A stretch of DNA of 64,000 nt from contig NC_090705.1 in NCBI RefSeq assembly GCF_040954835.1, positions 17,186,436 through 17,250,435 of the forward strand. Reading direction: 5' to 3'. Position numbers and translations under genes: made by a program. Of this stretch, positions 39,901 through 51,200 are shown piece by piece (the stretch's first letter is position 1; every line of letters begins with the position of its first letter). Under the pieces are notes generated by a model, which worked only from the letters and a program-made list of their open reading frames with translations, was not told the DNA's origin and made no database searches. The stretch is from Lepisosteus oculatus (Eukaryota > Chordata > Actinopteri > Semionotiformes > Lepisosteidae).

Positions 39901-41385
39901 TGCCTGAAGTCTGCGACCCATAGACATCACCAGACACTGGGTATCTTCCCTGGTGATGCTCTGCCAGGCCTGTAATGCAGCCATTTTCAGTTCCTGCTTG
40001 TTTCGGGGACTTTTTGCCTTCAGTCTTGTCTTCAGTACGTGAAATGCATGCTCAGTGGAATTCAGGTCAGGTAACTGACTGGGCCAGTTGAGAACAGATT
40101 TTTCAACCTCATGATGGCCTGCTTTACTGGCATTGACACTTCATTGGTCCCCATGTTGCCAACTGTTCAATTACTTTTGGTCCCCTAAAATGGGAGGACT
40201 ATGTATAAAAAGGGCTGTGATTCCTATATGGTTCACCCAATATAGACATAAATACCCTTGAAATAAAGGTGACATTCTGCACTTTAACCTCATAGTCATT
40301 TCAAATACAATGTGCTGGAGTACAGAGCCCAAACAACACAAATTGTGTCACTTTCTAAATACTTACGGACTGCACTGTATGTGAAAACTTGGCAAACAAG
40401 AAGGAAAAATGGTAGAATGTCTCTATATGAAATACCTCTATATTTTTAAGTTTAATGTATTTAATGGGCTCAAGAATACTTGAAGCAGCAAATATGCAAC
40501 ACAGGGATCTAGGCTTCCCCCTGGTGGATGCAGCCCTTAAGTGCAACTTTACTTAATTCAAAGAGGAAGACTGCAGAAAAGGTATGAACTGCTGCTGGAA
40601 TCAGAATAAATGCTTCACTTATTTTTTTTATTTCAGATGAATAACAGTGTATTTGCACTTTGACTCTGTTCCAGATCATTTCTGGAATTTGTTCTTTCAT
40701 TTTCTACATTATTTTTTTTTATGTGAAGCTTGGTGGTTGTGGCAGGCACTCACAATTTCACATTAGAAAACATGAGATATACAATAGCATGCAAATCCTG
40801 TTTTCAAGATACATGTCCCTTGAGATCTGAAAAAAAAGATGAATATTTTGCAGAACGTTACAACCAAGTATGTTTTAGGGAATTCCTTATCTGCTTTCTT
40901 ATTGTATTTTCATGTACAGGGTTTCAACTCTAGTGGTTTTCTAACTGCTTTCAATAAAGAGTGTCTCTTTCCCTGCATTGTTTTAAGATATGCTAAAAGC
41001 CTCTGCTTCAATTGCCAGATTGAATCAGAGCTGGTAAAAAAATTAAAGAAAATAAAGTTGAAAATGTCTTCCAAGCATTACTGCATATCAAAGGGCTCAG
41101 ATCCCGTCTTCTGTAGGAACAACTGTCCACCACCTTTCGATTCCTAAAACATTTCCCCTCCTCTCTACTTTTGCCTTCTCACAGAAAGCTGTGGCTTCCC
41201 CTACTGTGAGCCGGCTGACAGACACGTCCAGGTTCACTGGCTCCCACAAGGAAAGGTTTGACGAAACGGGCAAAGGGAAAGGAAAAGCAGGCCGCGTGGA
41301 GCTCGTGGACAAGTCCGGCTACGTCCCCGGGTATAAACACGCCGGCACTTATGATCAGAAGGTGAAAGGAGCAAAACAGATTTAA
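33925..41385 (+). CDS. tppp: Tubulin polymerization-promoting protein TPPP (p25-alpha), three coding exons
   Basis: TPPP binds tubulin, bundles and stabilises microtubules, and in mammals is prominent in oligodendrocytes. Coding exons are 33925-34232, 39233-39386 and 41185-41385. They join in phase and give 220 aa, against 219 for the human protein. Residues 1-46 form a Lys/Ser-rich disordered arm. The p25-alpha core begins near residue 47, with [12 protein letters not shown] and [13 protein letters not shown]. The C-terminal block includes [18 protein letters not shown] (GKGKGKAGR at 183-191) and [12 protein letters not shown]. The long N-terminal arm separates TPPP from TPPP3, which lacks it. 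The ATG lies four bases after a strong acceptor. Intron 2 (34233-39232) and intron 3 (39387-41184) carry several transposons. It is convergent with CEP72. Confidence 0.96.
34420..34720 (-). repeat. CR1/L2-like LINE fragment in TPPP intron 2
   Basis: The - strand reads like the region after the reverse transcriptase of CR1/L2-type ORF2, including a [17 protein letters not shown] stretch, RLFFTQRVV and a segment resembling [18 protein letters not shown]. Stops interrupt it. The + strand remnant at 36880-38870 has a matching 3' region (CTTCACACAAAGACA and CTTCAAGAAGTGG). Confidence 0.55.
34990..35115 (+). mobile_element. ATT-tailed retroposon copy, short, + strand
   Basis: Contains CATTACCTGTAAAGCGCTTT, a GAGTGGAGTGTCCAGAAAAG block, CTATATAAGTGTAAGCAATT and a short (ATT)n tail. 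This is the third member of the family seen at 15343 and 27334, here in the opposite orientation and strongly 5'-truncated. Confidence 0.65.
36880..38870 (+). mobile_element. Degenerate CR1/L2-like LINE (endonuclease and reverse transcriptase remnants)
   Basis: The endonuclease motif reads [14 protein letters not shown] at 36976-37017. The reverse transcriptase region at 38080-38190 reads [17 protein letters not shown], then [10 protein letters not shown], where intact elements have FADDTK. One aspartate of the active-site pair is thus lost. Downstream pieces recall the KILGVHSN and CVLRILQL-type thumb regions, ending near 38870. Many stops and frame changes show it is dead. It occupies about 2 kb of TPPP intron 2. 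Confidence 0.7.
39625..40377 (-). mobile_element. Internally deleted Tc1-like transposon in TPPP intron 3
   Basis: This 753-bp element starts CAGTGCAGTCCGTAAGTATT and ends with the inverse. It is flanked by TA at 39623-39624 and 40378-40379. The inverted repeats are long (about 200 bp) and moderately diverged. The terminus differs from that of the 3750-5377 element, so it belongs to another Tc1 lineage. Only the C-terminal part of a transposase remains inside. Confidence 0.92.
39865..40110 (-). pseudogene. Tc1-like transposase C-terminal remnant
   Basis: The - strand reads [17 protein letters not shown], then a Lys-rich segment and a tail ending CKGFATKY before a TAA at 39865-39867. The PDLN block marks the region just before the catalytic glutamate, and NSTEHAF replaces the usual NPIENLW. 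The N-terminal and central parts of the gene have been lost by internal deletion. Confidence 0.8.
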
Positions 41386-44300
41386 TGCGACGAAAACCGC
41401 AACAGGGACGTAATCAAAGAGGATCGGGCTTTTATCTTCCCACTCGTGAACAAAAGCCCACGTAGTCGGTTGGGGCAAGAGACTTTCTGAGCTCTAGTGC
41501 TTTATCAAGCAGGAACTGGAATCAGTTTTACATCTGCATAAAAAAAGACATTTACAGCACACATTCCTCAAGATGACGATATTACAGCTTCAAAGTCAAA
41601 GCTGTAATTGGTCTGTTCATCTGTTCCATCTAGTGATGTGCACACCATCTTTGGAAGAAACAAAAAAAAATAGTTTTGCTATTCTCCTGCTAGGACATGA
41701 TGCCACGTATAAAAGAGCTGTGTGTGAAAAAGATGCTACATATTTGCACTTTGTAACTGCTTTTTCACATGTGAATACGTAACCCTTCAGCTATTCAGGT
41801 AATTTCTTATGGTAACGCTGAAGAAACTCAAAATAGTATAGTAAGGCTCAATGTTTAAGGCACTGAGGAAACATGTACCTTTTTTTGTTTCCTTGTCTTT
41901 CCCAGCCTGTTTTCTAACTTCTACGTACGGTGTGTGGTGTCTGTACACATTTGGTGTTTTCTTTTGAAATTATTCAATGTAATCGAAGACATCCAGGGAC
42001 TCAGGGATACAAAACGTACAGTCCATGGTCTTCAGATTGAGCTATCATACTGGGGACAAAATAGCCCAAACTTTAATTAGGTCACTTATATAGTTGAACC
42101 TTTAAAGAGGCAAAATGTCTGTTGGTTCATATAATTCATTTAAAAAAAATCTACAGCAATTACCCTTTAGAAATTCTGATAAACAAAAATGTGTATTGTT
42201 CACGTTAACAAAGACCCTATCGATGATTTTTTTTGGTCTTAAAATTTGGTCTTAGATCGTCCACTTGCTGTGAACTTAATGAGAAAAAATATTGGTACTG
42301 TACCTTAATGTGATGTTTGAAAATGTTTATTTGGGAAAACAACACCAGCTACCATTAAAATAACTCTGTGTCACGCATGTATTGTATTGCCTTTAAGTGT
42401 ATTTCTATTTTAATTTAATGTGGTGAACAAAACAAATTTTAGTCATTATAAACATTATATGGGCTTAAGTATTTTAACTTTTATTATTTAAACTTTAATT
42501 GACTGTTCTCTTCATGTATATATTTTAACATGATCAATTTAATTTAAAATGTAGACTTGACATTCTCTGCTTTGGTAAGGAATACCACACAGACTGTTTG
42601 CATTTTAATCTTATTTTCTTAATTTAAATCTTGTACAGAGGAAGGACTAGTTGTGGTCTTGAGCCCTTTGTGCACATCTGAGCGTGCAGTGGGGACTTTT
42701 CCGTTATGTCCAAATGGAAATGAGAGTTGAGATTTGTTTTTGGATATGTAGGCAGTAAAACACCTCCCCAGATATACTGTGTATATTGAAAGGACACAGA
42801 CCATGCAGCTTCATTTCCTCCACCGAGGGTTTTCTGCGGTCAGTTTGTGTCCACAATGCGGCTCTGTCCACTGGTTTTCTGTGTGGTTGAAGACAAAAGC
42901 CCTCCAGCTGGGCCTGGTGGTATCCAACCCTGGGAGCAGGCTTCAGAGCATTATGGTTAATGGGAAGAAGGGCCATCGAGAGGAAATACCCACTCGGATC
43001 TCCCTGTTGAACTTAGTTGTACAGTACTGAAGGGTAAAATATCAAAAGGTGAAGAAGACTGCATATTCACTGCCTTCCAACAGCTGTGCTTCCTCTCTGC
43101 ATGGATCAGTCACAGCAATGTTGGGTACCTTTAACTTATTCATTAAATCACTGCTGGTGTGTTTTTCTTTAGCAGAATATTCTTCATTTCGTTGAAGCTA
43201 CATAGGCTTAAATTTTAAGAATTAAAGCATCTTAAGTATGGTTTCTTAAGTTTTTCTTTAATTACATGCGATATACTGCCGCTAACTGACTTAATTGTTT
43301 AGCTCTAAGGTGAACTCAGTTCTTAAGCACAACATTTCGGTAGTTTTCACATAATGCAATTCTTTTTACGAGTTCATCTTATTGTAAGCCTTCCTCATTC
43401 ACAAGTTTTACTTTACAGTAATATGCAATTTGCATGATTAAATACTGCGAGTTTTTAACTGTGTTTATTCCATGAAAACTGAGTGATGTACACTTCCAAA
43501 ATATATATTAGTATGCACTTCATAATATCTTTTGAGAGACAGTTTGAATCTTGGGTTCTGGGATCCTAATAGTTAGGCTACTTAGTGAATGTGTACAGTA
43601 TATTTAATATAGGACATTCTTTATATGTACTTATTATATAAAATACATGTTATATGTATATCAGATCAAATCTGTTTTAATAACAAACCCAAAGCAATTC
43701 AGATTCAGCTTGCTTAGCTTCGGAAATCAGATGAAATCAGAAATTGATTCCTAATCTATAGTAAATTGGTGAGACACTACTATTTGACCCCTGAAAGCCA
43801 TTGAAGATATGATGAAGTGCTTCCTTAAGTGTAATGTTTGCTGTGTTGATGTGGATATGTACAGAAATTGTAAAAAATCTAGCAGGTCATGTTTTTTTTC
43901 CTTAAAAGAAAGGAATCAACAGGGGATTAAAACATTAACATCATGGGATATTTTTTTAAGAAATCTATTTTTCCAGACATATTCCAGTACTATTCCTGGA
44001 GCAGTAGTTATTCAACTGAAGGTGAGGATGCACTGGCAAAAGTGCTCTATATGGATGGCTGTGGTTAAGACTAATAATACATTAAACCTACAGAGCTAGT
44101 GCATTTGCTGAACATCATCTTAATTAATTTGATATAATGTGTTCTTACATATTGATAAAAGCAAATTAAGATGTACTTTTTTTAAGACTAGTCTAACTTT
44201 TCCAAAAACATGAATTTTTTGCTAAGTGGTGCCCAAGTGCATGCAGATGTGTTCTTTGGTGCTGTACTTTATAATAAATGTAGATATGGAATACCTATAC

Positions 44301-45266
44301 ACTGTCTATTGTGTGAAATAGAAAGCAAAGTTACATGAACGTGAATGAAAGTCAATTACAGATTTTCATTTCAAAAACCATCTTTGTGACCTGAAAAAGG
44401 CAGCAGTGACTTTGTTCATCCACTCCATGTGATCGGGGTTTTGCTGTCCTTGTAATGAGAACACCTGCGTTCCTCGCGACACTTGCACTGCACTACGTTC
44501 CCAGCCAAGAAACATTGACTTCTTATTGATCTCAGTGGTTCTCACGCTTAATTACAATCTGGAATTGGAATTTTCTTTGAAAATCTGACTTTTCATCCAT
44601 CCATTTTCTAACCACTTTATCCAATTCAGGGTTGTGGGGAAGACAGCGCCTATCCTGGCACGCAACAGCGCAAGGCAGGATACATCCTGGACAGGGCGCC
44701 AGTCCATCGCAGGGCAGACACAGACAAAAACATGCACACAGTCGCACCAGGCCCACACCAGTATGTTTTTGGACTGCGGTGGGGGGGGGGGGTGGGAGAC
44801 TGGAGGAAAACTGAATGAATACAGGGTGAACATATAAACTCCACTTAGATAGAGAGCACCCCAGGAATCGAACCCAGGGCTCCAGCAGTGCAAATCTCCA
44901 GTGAGAAAGCAGAGATATAAATTTGTAAAATGGAGACGAATTAGGTTGGCACTTCAATTTTTTTCATTTACTGTTTTGAAGCATCAAGTAAATCAAAATA
45001 GAGACTTTAGACATTTTGTACCTAATTTATTCTACAATTCTTCCACATAGCGGAGACAAACAATTGTCAAAGGCAACAGCATATTTCTCAGTATCGATAT
45101 ATCAAAAGTTTAACGTGTAACTACAAACAAGTTTTCTTATAAAACAGTTATATGACAACAAATAAATACATTTTGAACTGCAGTGGACTACCTGTATTAT
45201 TTACACAATAAAATAAGGTTTATATAACAAACTATATTTACAGCTAAAAGTAATGGTGTGCATGTG
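41386..45266. other. Region between the convergent TPPP and CEP72 stop codons
   Basis: The TPPP stop is at 41383-41385 and the CEP72 stop at 45267-45269. No other gene is visible. On the + strand ATTAAA at 42354-42359 and AATAAA at 44273-44278 are candidate TPPP polyadenylation signals. On the - strand AATAAA at 45026-45031 could serve CEP72. A long TPPP 3' UTR is expected from the mammalian gene, so most of this stretch may be transcribed. An RTE-like repeat lies at 44594-44897. Confidence 0.45.
44594..44897 (-). repeat. RTE-like LINE/SINE 3' fragment
   Basis: Begins CATCCATCCATTTTCTAACC, continues with GCGCAAGGCAGGATAC, CGCCAGTCCATCGCAGGGC and GTATGTTTTTGGACTG, then a poly-G run of about 12 near 44781-44792. 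It ends near ATCGAACCCAGGGC. It is one of the better preserved copies in the window and has a CATCC (GGATG) end. Confidence 0.65.
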
Positions 45267-48200
45267 TTAGACTGACAGAGCGGTCTTTGTCTCAGCTGTG
45301 AGACTGGATACGCTACCCAGAATTTTTTTCAGCTCCTTGTAGCTGAAGTGCAGCTGCTCAACCTCAGCCTTGTGACGGGATCGAGTGTCTTCCAGCTCTG
45401 CTAACAGACACTTGTTGGTTGAAACTAAGGATCTGAAATAAAACAAAATTAAGGACAGTCCAAAGAAAGGAACGGTTATTTCTGCAGCTTCTGTTACTAG
45501 CCAAATCAAATGTCCCTTTTCAGTTTTAACAATTTCACACTGCTTACCATTGCCCTCTTATAAATCTCAAAAGATACTTTATCAGAGAATACAGATGTAA
45601 GTGAACAACTGAATTTCTGTTGTGGCTCATCACTTTAAAATGACCCTGGCAAAACACGAATGGGGTTGCCCTCTCCGTAACTCTGGGATTGTGGGACTGT
45701 ATTCTGTTCCTGAAACAAGATTGGCAATGTATGAGGGAGTCACCAGAACTGCGTACTGCGATGGTAGCAAACCCGCAGAGGATGGGTGAATTGCAAGTGG
45801 CACAGGCCAAATATTACTGCAACCTGCGCCATTGAAAAACATGGAGTCTGAGAGGACTATAATTTTATGACGTGTTACAAGACCAGTGCTTGAACAGAGT
45901 CCAGAGGGCATGCACACTGCGATCTAAAACCATTATTTAGTTATTTTAAAAACAATTAACAATTCTGACTGCAGCTACAGTAGGTTCTGATTGCATACCG
46001 GTGGCTTTCTTGCAACATCAATGCGATCTCCTGAACCCTTTCGAAGTGCTGTAACTTCTGTTTCAGCCCTTCAACCTCTCTCCTAAGGTTCTGATTGTTG
46101 TTCTGGTGCTCTGAAGAGAAGACAGAAAAAGTTCTTATAAAGTCCCTCTGTGCAAATCACTACAGCATTATATGTTATTCTTTATGTAACAACACCAATG
46201 ACAGCCGAGAGTTTCTTTCATGTACTGTAATACATATTATATAATACATATCTAATATAAAACAGATTAGAAGTATTTCAGACCTTAGTATAACTCCTGT
46301 TCTATGAAAGCTGAAAAAAATCGGCTTCCAAGACAAAATGTGATGTGGCTGGCAACATAATCTGTATTTTAACAAGCTCATGATCCACTTTTCAAAACCA
46401 AGTATGTTTACTGCCTTGTATTGACTGATCTCAGCTCTATTTACTGGTGGTATTAATGCACAGGTGACATTGTTCTGGTTTTCAAATTCACTGTAGCAGA
46501 AGCATTTGACTTTGAACTTTGAATTGTACTGAATTGTAGATTTTTAGCAGGAAGTGTCAACCAAATTTTTACCCCAAACACTACATTACATATTTCTACA
46601 ACAACCCTTTAAAAATAATAATATTATTTTTAATTGCTCACTTACATCTGTGTGCATGACCCTTAAAACTGAATGTAATACGTATGAAATAAAATACGAG
46701 AGAAAAACCTAAGGTACACAGGACTTTGACATGATACATCTTGAAATTTAGCACACAAGTGAGCTAATACAGGTAACAGGTAACAGGTAACCAAATTATG
46801 ATCTTACCAACCACATTTAACCGTGTTTAACAGGGTTATACTATAGTTCTCTGCTACAAATCATCTTTGATTTAGGTACAAAACTTAAAGTGTTGTGTAT
46901 AAGATTATGCTATTTTCAACTGTTCACATCCATTTCTGAATCAATGCAATAATTTTTAGTTTTAAAAATAATCCAAGAGGATTAAGATAATATACCATAA
47001 TTGATATCTGAAACATTTTAGGCCAGATATACAGTATCTTTAAGGTGATGAAACAACTCTTCCTGGAACAACAATTTTCAAATACTGTACCATTTTTTCA
47101 TTCTGCTAGCAGGAAGTGTCAACCATTTATTTTTACCCCAAAAACCACATTACATATTTCTATAACAACCCTGTTTAAATTAATATTTATAGGAACAGGT
47201 ATGGGGGCAGATACATACCAAGAAGTTCAAACTTTGATTCATCGCAATGTTTACTGTTTAACAATTTTTGCTCCATTTTAATAAGCTGCTTGTGCAGGGA
47301 CACATTCTCTTCCAAAGTGTCTTTTAATTGTTTATCCAATGTGTCCTGATAAAAACAAGCATAATTCAACAGAGAGAAGGTCATAAAAGCAGGAAACAAG
47401 AGTGCGTCTCACAGAGTACTGATTGGTAAGCTCATAATATATTAGGTCTTAAACTATAATTATAGATCCAAAATAGATCAAAAAGACAATAGAACAGCAT
47501 GTGTTATTCAGAGAAAACAATCTCCTTTTAATCACAGTGCCCGCCTAGGAAAAACAATGGGAAAGAGAACTGCATTGTGGGACAGGCAGTAGAGTTCAGT
47601 AGAGGCAGTAAGAGCAGGCCAATCTGGGTGAGAGAGGATAGACACTTAGGAGCTACAATGTCTAACCCCTGACACAAGGTACTACTGTACAATATGAAGG
47701 AGCTGGCTGATATAAACAGTCAGAATGCAGGATTGCTGGTATCAGTATGAGTTTATGCCGACCTTTATATTTGGTGAGACAGAACTGCAGTGGGTGGGTG
47801 TTAGCATGAGGCTATCATGTAGGGACAGAAGTGGAGACACCAAGGTGAAGCTCAGCATAATATCTAGAACAAAAACATCAGATCTTACAATAGTATTCCG
47901 TGCCTGGCTCAGCTGGGTAGTCAGGTTTTGTATCTTCCAGTGATATCCCTGCTCCTGTTGTTCTATCTGAGTAGACAGAGGTTGGTTGTCTTCTTTTACC
48001 TTCTTCATTTCATCTTCCAGTCCAGTGCTGTCTTGTTCCTTAGATGGCCCCAGTAGTGACAGAATCTGAACAGCTTTGGCTTTGATAAAATGATAAATAT
48101 ATGTATATTAATGATAAAAATAAGGCCACATAAAAGATCACAGAAGAAAACGGAGCACAATATGCACTTACTCAGGAAGTTTTCATTGCAGTGCAGAGAC

Positions 48201-51200
48201 CCTTTACCATTCCAGAACTTATCCACTTGATCCAAAAGTAATTCCAAGGGTTCTGAATGCATTGTTTTTCTGACAACTGGAAGATGAACCTATTAAAAAA
48301 TTACAGTGACATAAAAACCCACCAAAGAAAGAGACAGAAAAAACCTAGACGGGTGTGAATTTTAACTTACAGCACTTGCTGTCTAATAATATGATTTACT
48401 GGTGTGATACAGTACTTGAAAGCATGTACTCTTGCATGAAATACACAAAATAAAGAATATGCCATATCATAAAAAGTCATTAAATTCAAAGAACCTATAC
48501 CTCTCTGGTTAATATTAAGTGGTTAATATTTTCTCCTCTGACTGTAGGTTGTAAGCAACATTTTTCCCTGGTCTCTCTGAAAATTATCTAACTGGAGGGT
48601 TTCTCTGCTACACAGCAGACTAAAAGCTGATTCAGTTGGCATAAGGTCAGGTGATAGCACTCAATCAATTTCCTCTTCAGAAGTTCAAGCTGTCGACTAG
48701 CTTTATGCATAAAGCCAAGTATCATTTCAACCAGCAGAAATGTGTGTATCACGGTACACTTGCTGTAAATTGCCATTGATCATGCAAAGTCTGACAGCCC
48801 CTGAAGGGTTAGAACAGGTCATGAAAATCACTGCCAAGATCGACATTTGCATCTGTAAATATATATACAGTACAGTAGGCTCATCGGCCTTTCCTCAGGT
48901 TGCTTCCTAAGAAAGCATATCTTACCACATATTGTGTTACTTGTTCAGTACTTGCTGCGCCCTCTGCAGAATGGCAGCTTTGTTCTGGTCCATGAGAAGA
49001 CTGCAGAGGCGTTTTCTGACATGGTAATGAATCAGGTAAGCCCTCAACACTGGGGGTGGCACGTCTTCCCCTGTGGGCAGTCTTTCGGCTGCGAGAAGCA
49101 GCTGGAGATCGAGGAACGGCAGAGGTCACAGAGGAGGAAGGACGAGTTTTTGAGGAAGTCGTTGTCTTGTTTTCCATTCCAGGGCTGATTGGTCCTGCTT
49201 AACAAGAGAAGACTAACCTTGAACTATTGAAGTGAAATGACCTGCAGGCCATTAGGTTACCAGTTCTGCTGATAATTATAACTCAGTCATCTGAAATTTT
49301 AATCATAAAGGCAAAGTTACATTAGACTCCTCCGCCTCCTCAGGTTTATTGTTTTGTTGTGACCAATCATCACTGCAGCTTTATTAGACTTATGTTGCAG
49401 ATTGGTAAATTCCATGTTGCTCTTTCTTCTTGTACTATATGTTTATTAACCCAAATGAGAATATTCTTTTCTTGTTTTATGGAATATTAGGTCCTGAATG
49501 ACTGGGAAAGCAGCACTTATTACTTCACACTGTGTGGTATTTCGCACCTGGGTGTGGCGTGAAGTGTCCCTGGACTGTAACACTGTAGCCAGGCTTGGCC
49601 TTATCTTCAAATTCCCATTGACGGGCAGAATGGCTGTCCTTCGACTTGGGTTCTGCAAATGTCACCCTCATACCCTCACTTCCTTTTACACTGCTCAAAG
49701 GTGCACGTCTTGGAGAGGAAACAGTGGCCTGAGGCTGATCTGCAGGAACAGAATTTAACATTTTAGACAGGAATTCTCATAAGCAGATGTTATTATAGAT
49801 GTTTTCTATTAGGGAAATCTACCACTTTTTATATCTGAAATAGTGGCTCAGGGTAAGAATTGTTCTGTTAGTGATGTGCAATCCATCCTAGGCAGCTAAG
49901 ATAAAGCCTGTGACAAATGTCAAAGGATCACAGTTACATGGCCAGCAGAAACAGGAAATGTGAATATACAGTATAACAGACAAGTTTGACAATAACTGCA
50001 AGCATCAGAGATGTCCAGAATCTCCTTTGAAAGTGAACTGCATTTAAAACAGCATTTTATCACAAATTTATTTGGAATGAAAGAGAAAGCAGCACATTTC
50101 ATTTCCTTAGAAAAAGTACTTATTAGTGGATCAAGGTACAGTATATTAGTAACTTAATTTTAGTTTGTTCAGAACGTTAGCTGCCTTATAAAGCCATTTC
50201 AGTTTGGTAGTAAATAAAATAATGCTTTTTATTTTGCCAGAATGTGGATTAGCATGAGTTAATGAATAACCTATTATTTGTTATCTTCCTGTTTGTGAGG
50301 AAAACGTGTGACTATGTTTCTTTTGAAAAGTGGACTATTTAAGATTATAAGATTATAATATAAACATGCAAACGTAGAAATACACTTTAAAAAAATATAA
50401 TAAACATTCTTAAAGTATATGCAGTTTCTATATGCATTTCTACACCTATGCTTATGGGGAATGTTATTAGGAAAAGAAGAGTAATGAGGACTCACTTTCT
50501 TTCATTTCCGGTTGCTTTCTGAGGATTGATGTTGGTGAATCCTGAATGGCAAAAGTTAACACATCAGTCCAAGTAATCAGAATACTTCTAGTGCAACTTA
50601 GTAGTATTATTATTAAGATCAAAAGAACACTCAAGAATGTAAAGCTGCCATTAAAAAGTTGTTAATGATTTGGAAACAACCTGTACAGAACGTGTTGAAA
50701 CAGAAGATGAAAACAAAAAGGTTTTTTCATGTTCCGTCTCAAGAAATACAAGTGAATATTAATGGAACTCATACGTGCTCCTCTCCACGGAAATCTTTAG
50801 TAAAAGGCAAAGGATTTATACTATATGCAGAGAAACAGAGTATGCTGATAAAACGGAATTAAATGTGCATCCTTTTCTGTGCCATTTTTTTTTAATTATG
50901 GAGTAACAAACATTTTTCTGTGTACTACGACTTAATTTTCTCATTCACCACACAGTGGACTGACCAGGAAAAGCGACTACCTCAAAATCAATGTAAAACA
51001 CCTGAACAGCTTTACAAAGTACCAAACTGCATTTCAAACTGCTGAATCCAATACAGGGTCATGGAGGAGCAAGCAATAGGCACAAGGCAGGATACATCTT
51101 AGACAGGACACCAGTCCTTTGCAAGACATAAACACTCAGATCACAGCCAATTTTACAAAAGCCAATGAACCCACCATTATATCTTTGGACTGTGGGAGGA

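Noticed and set aside
44532..44957. Open frame of about 140 codons on the - strand
   Set aside because: It coincides with an RTE-like repeat copy and its poly-G run, and its sequence matches no protein family.
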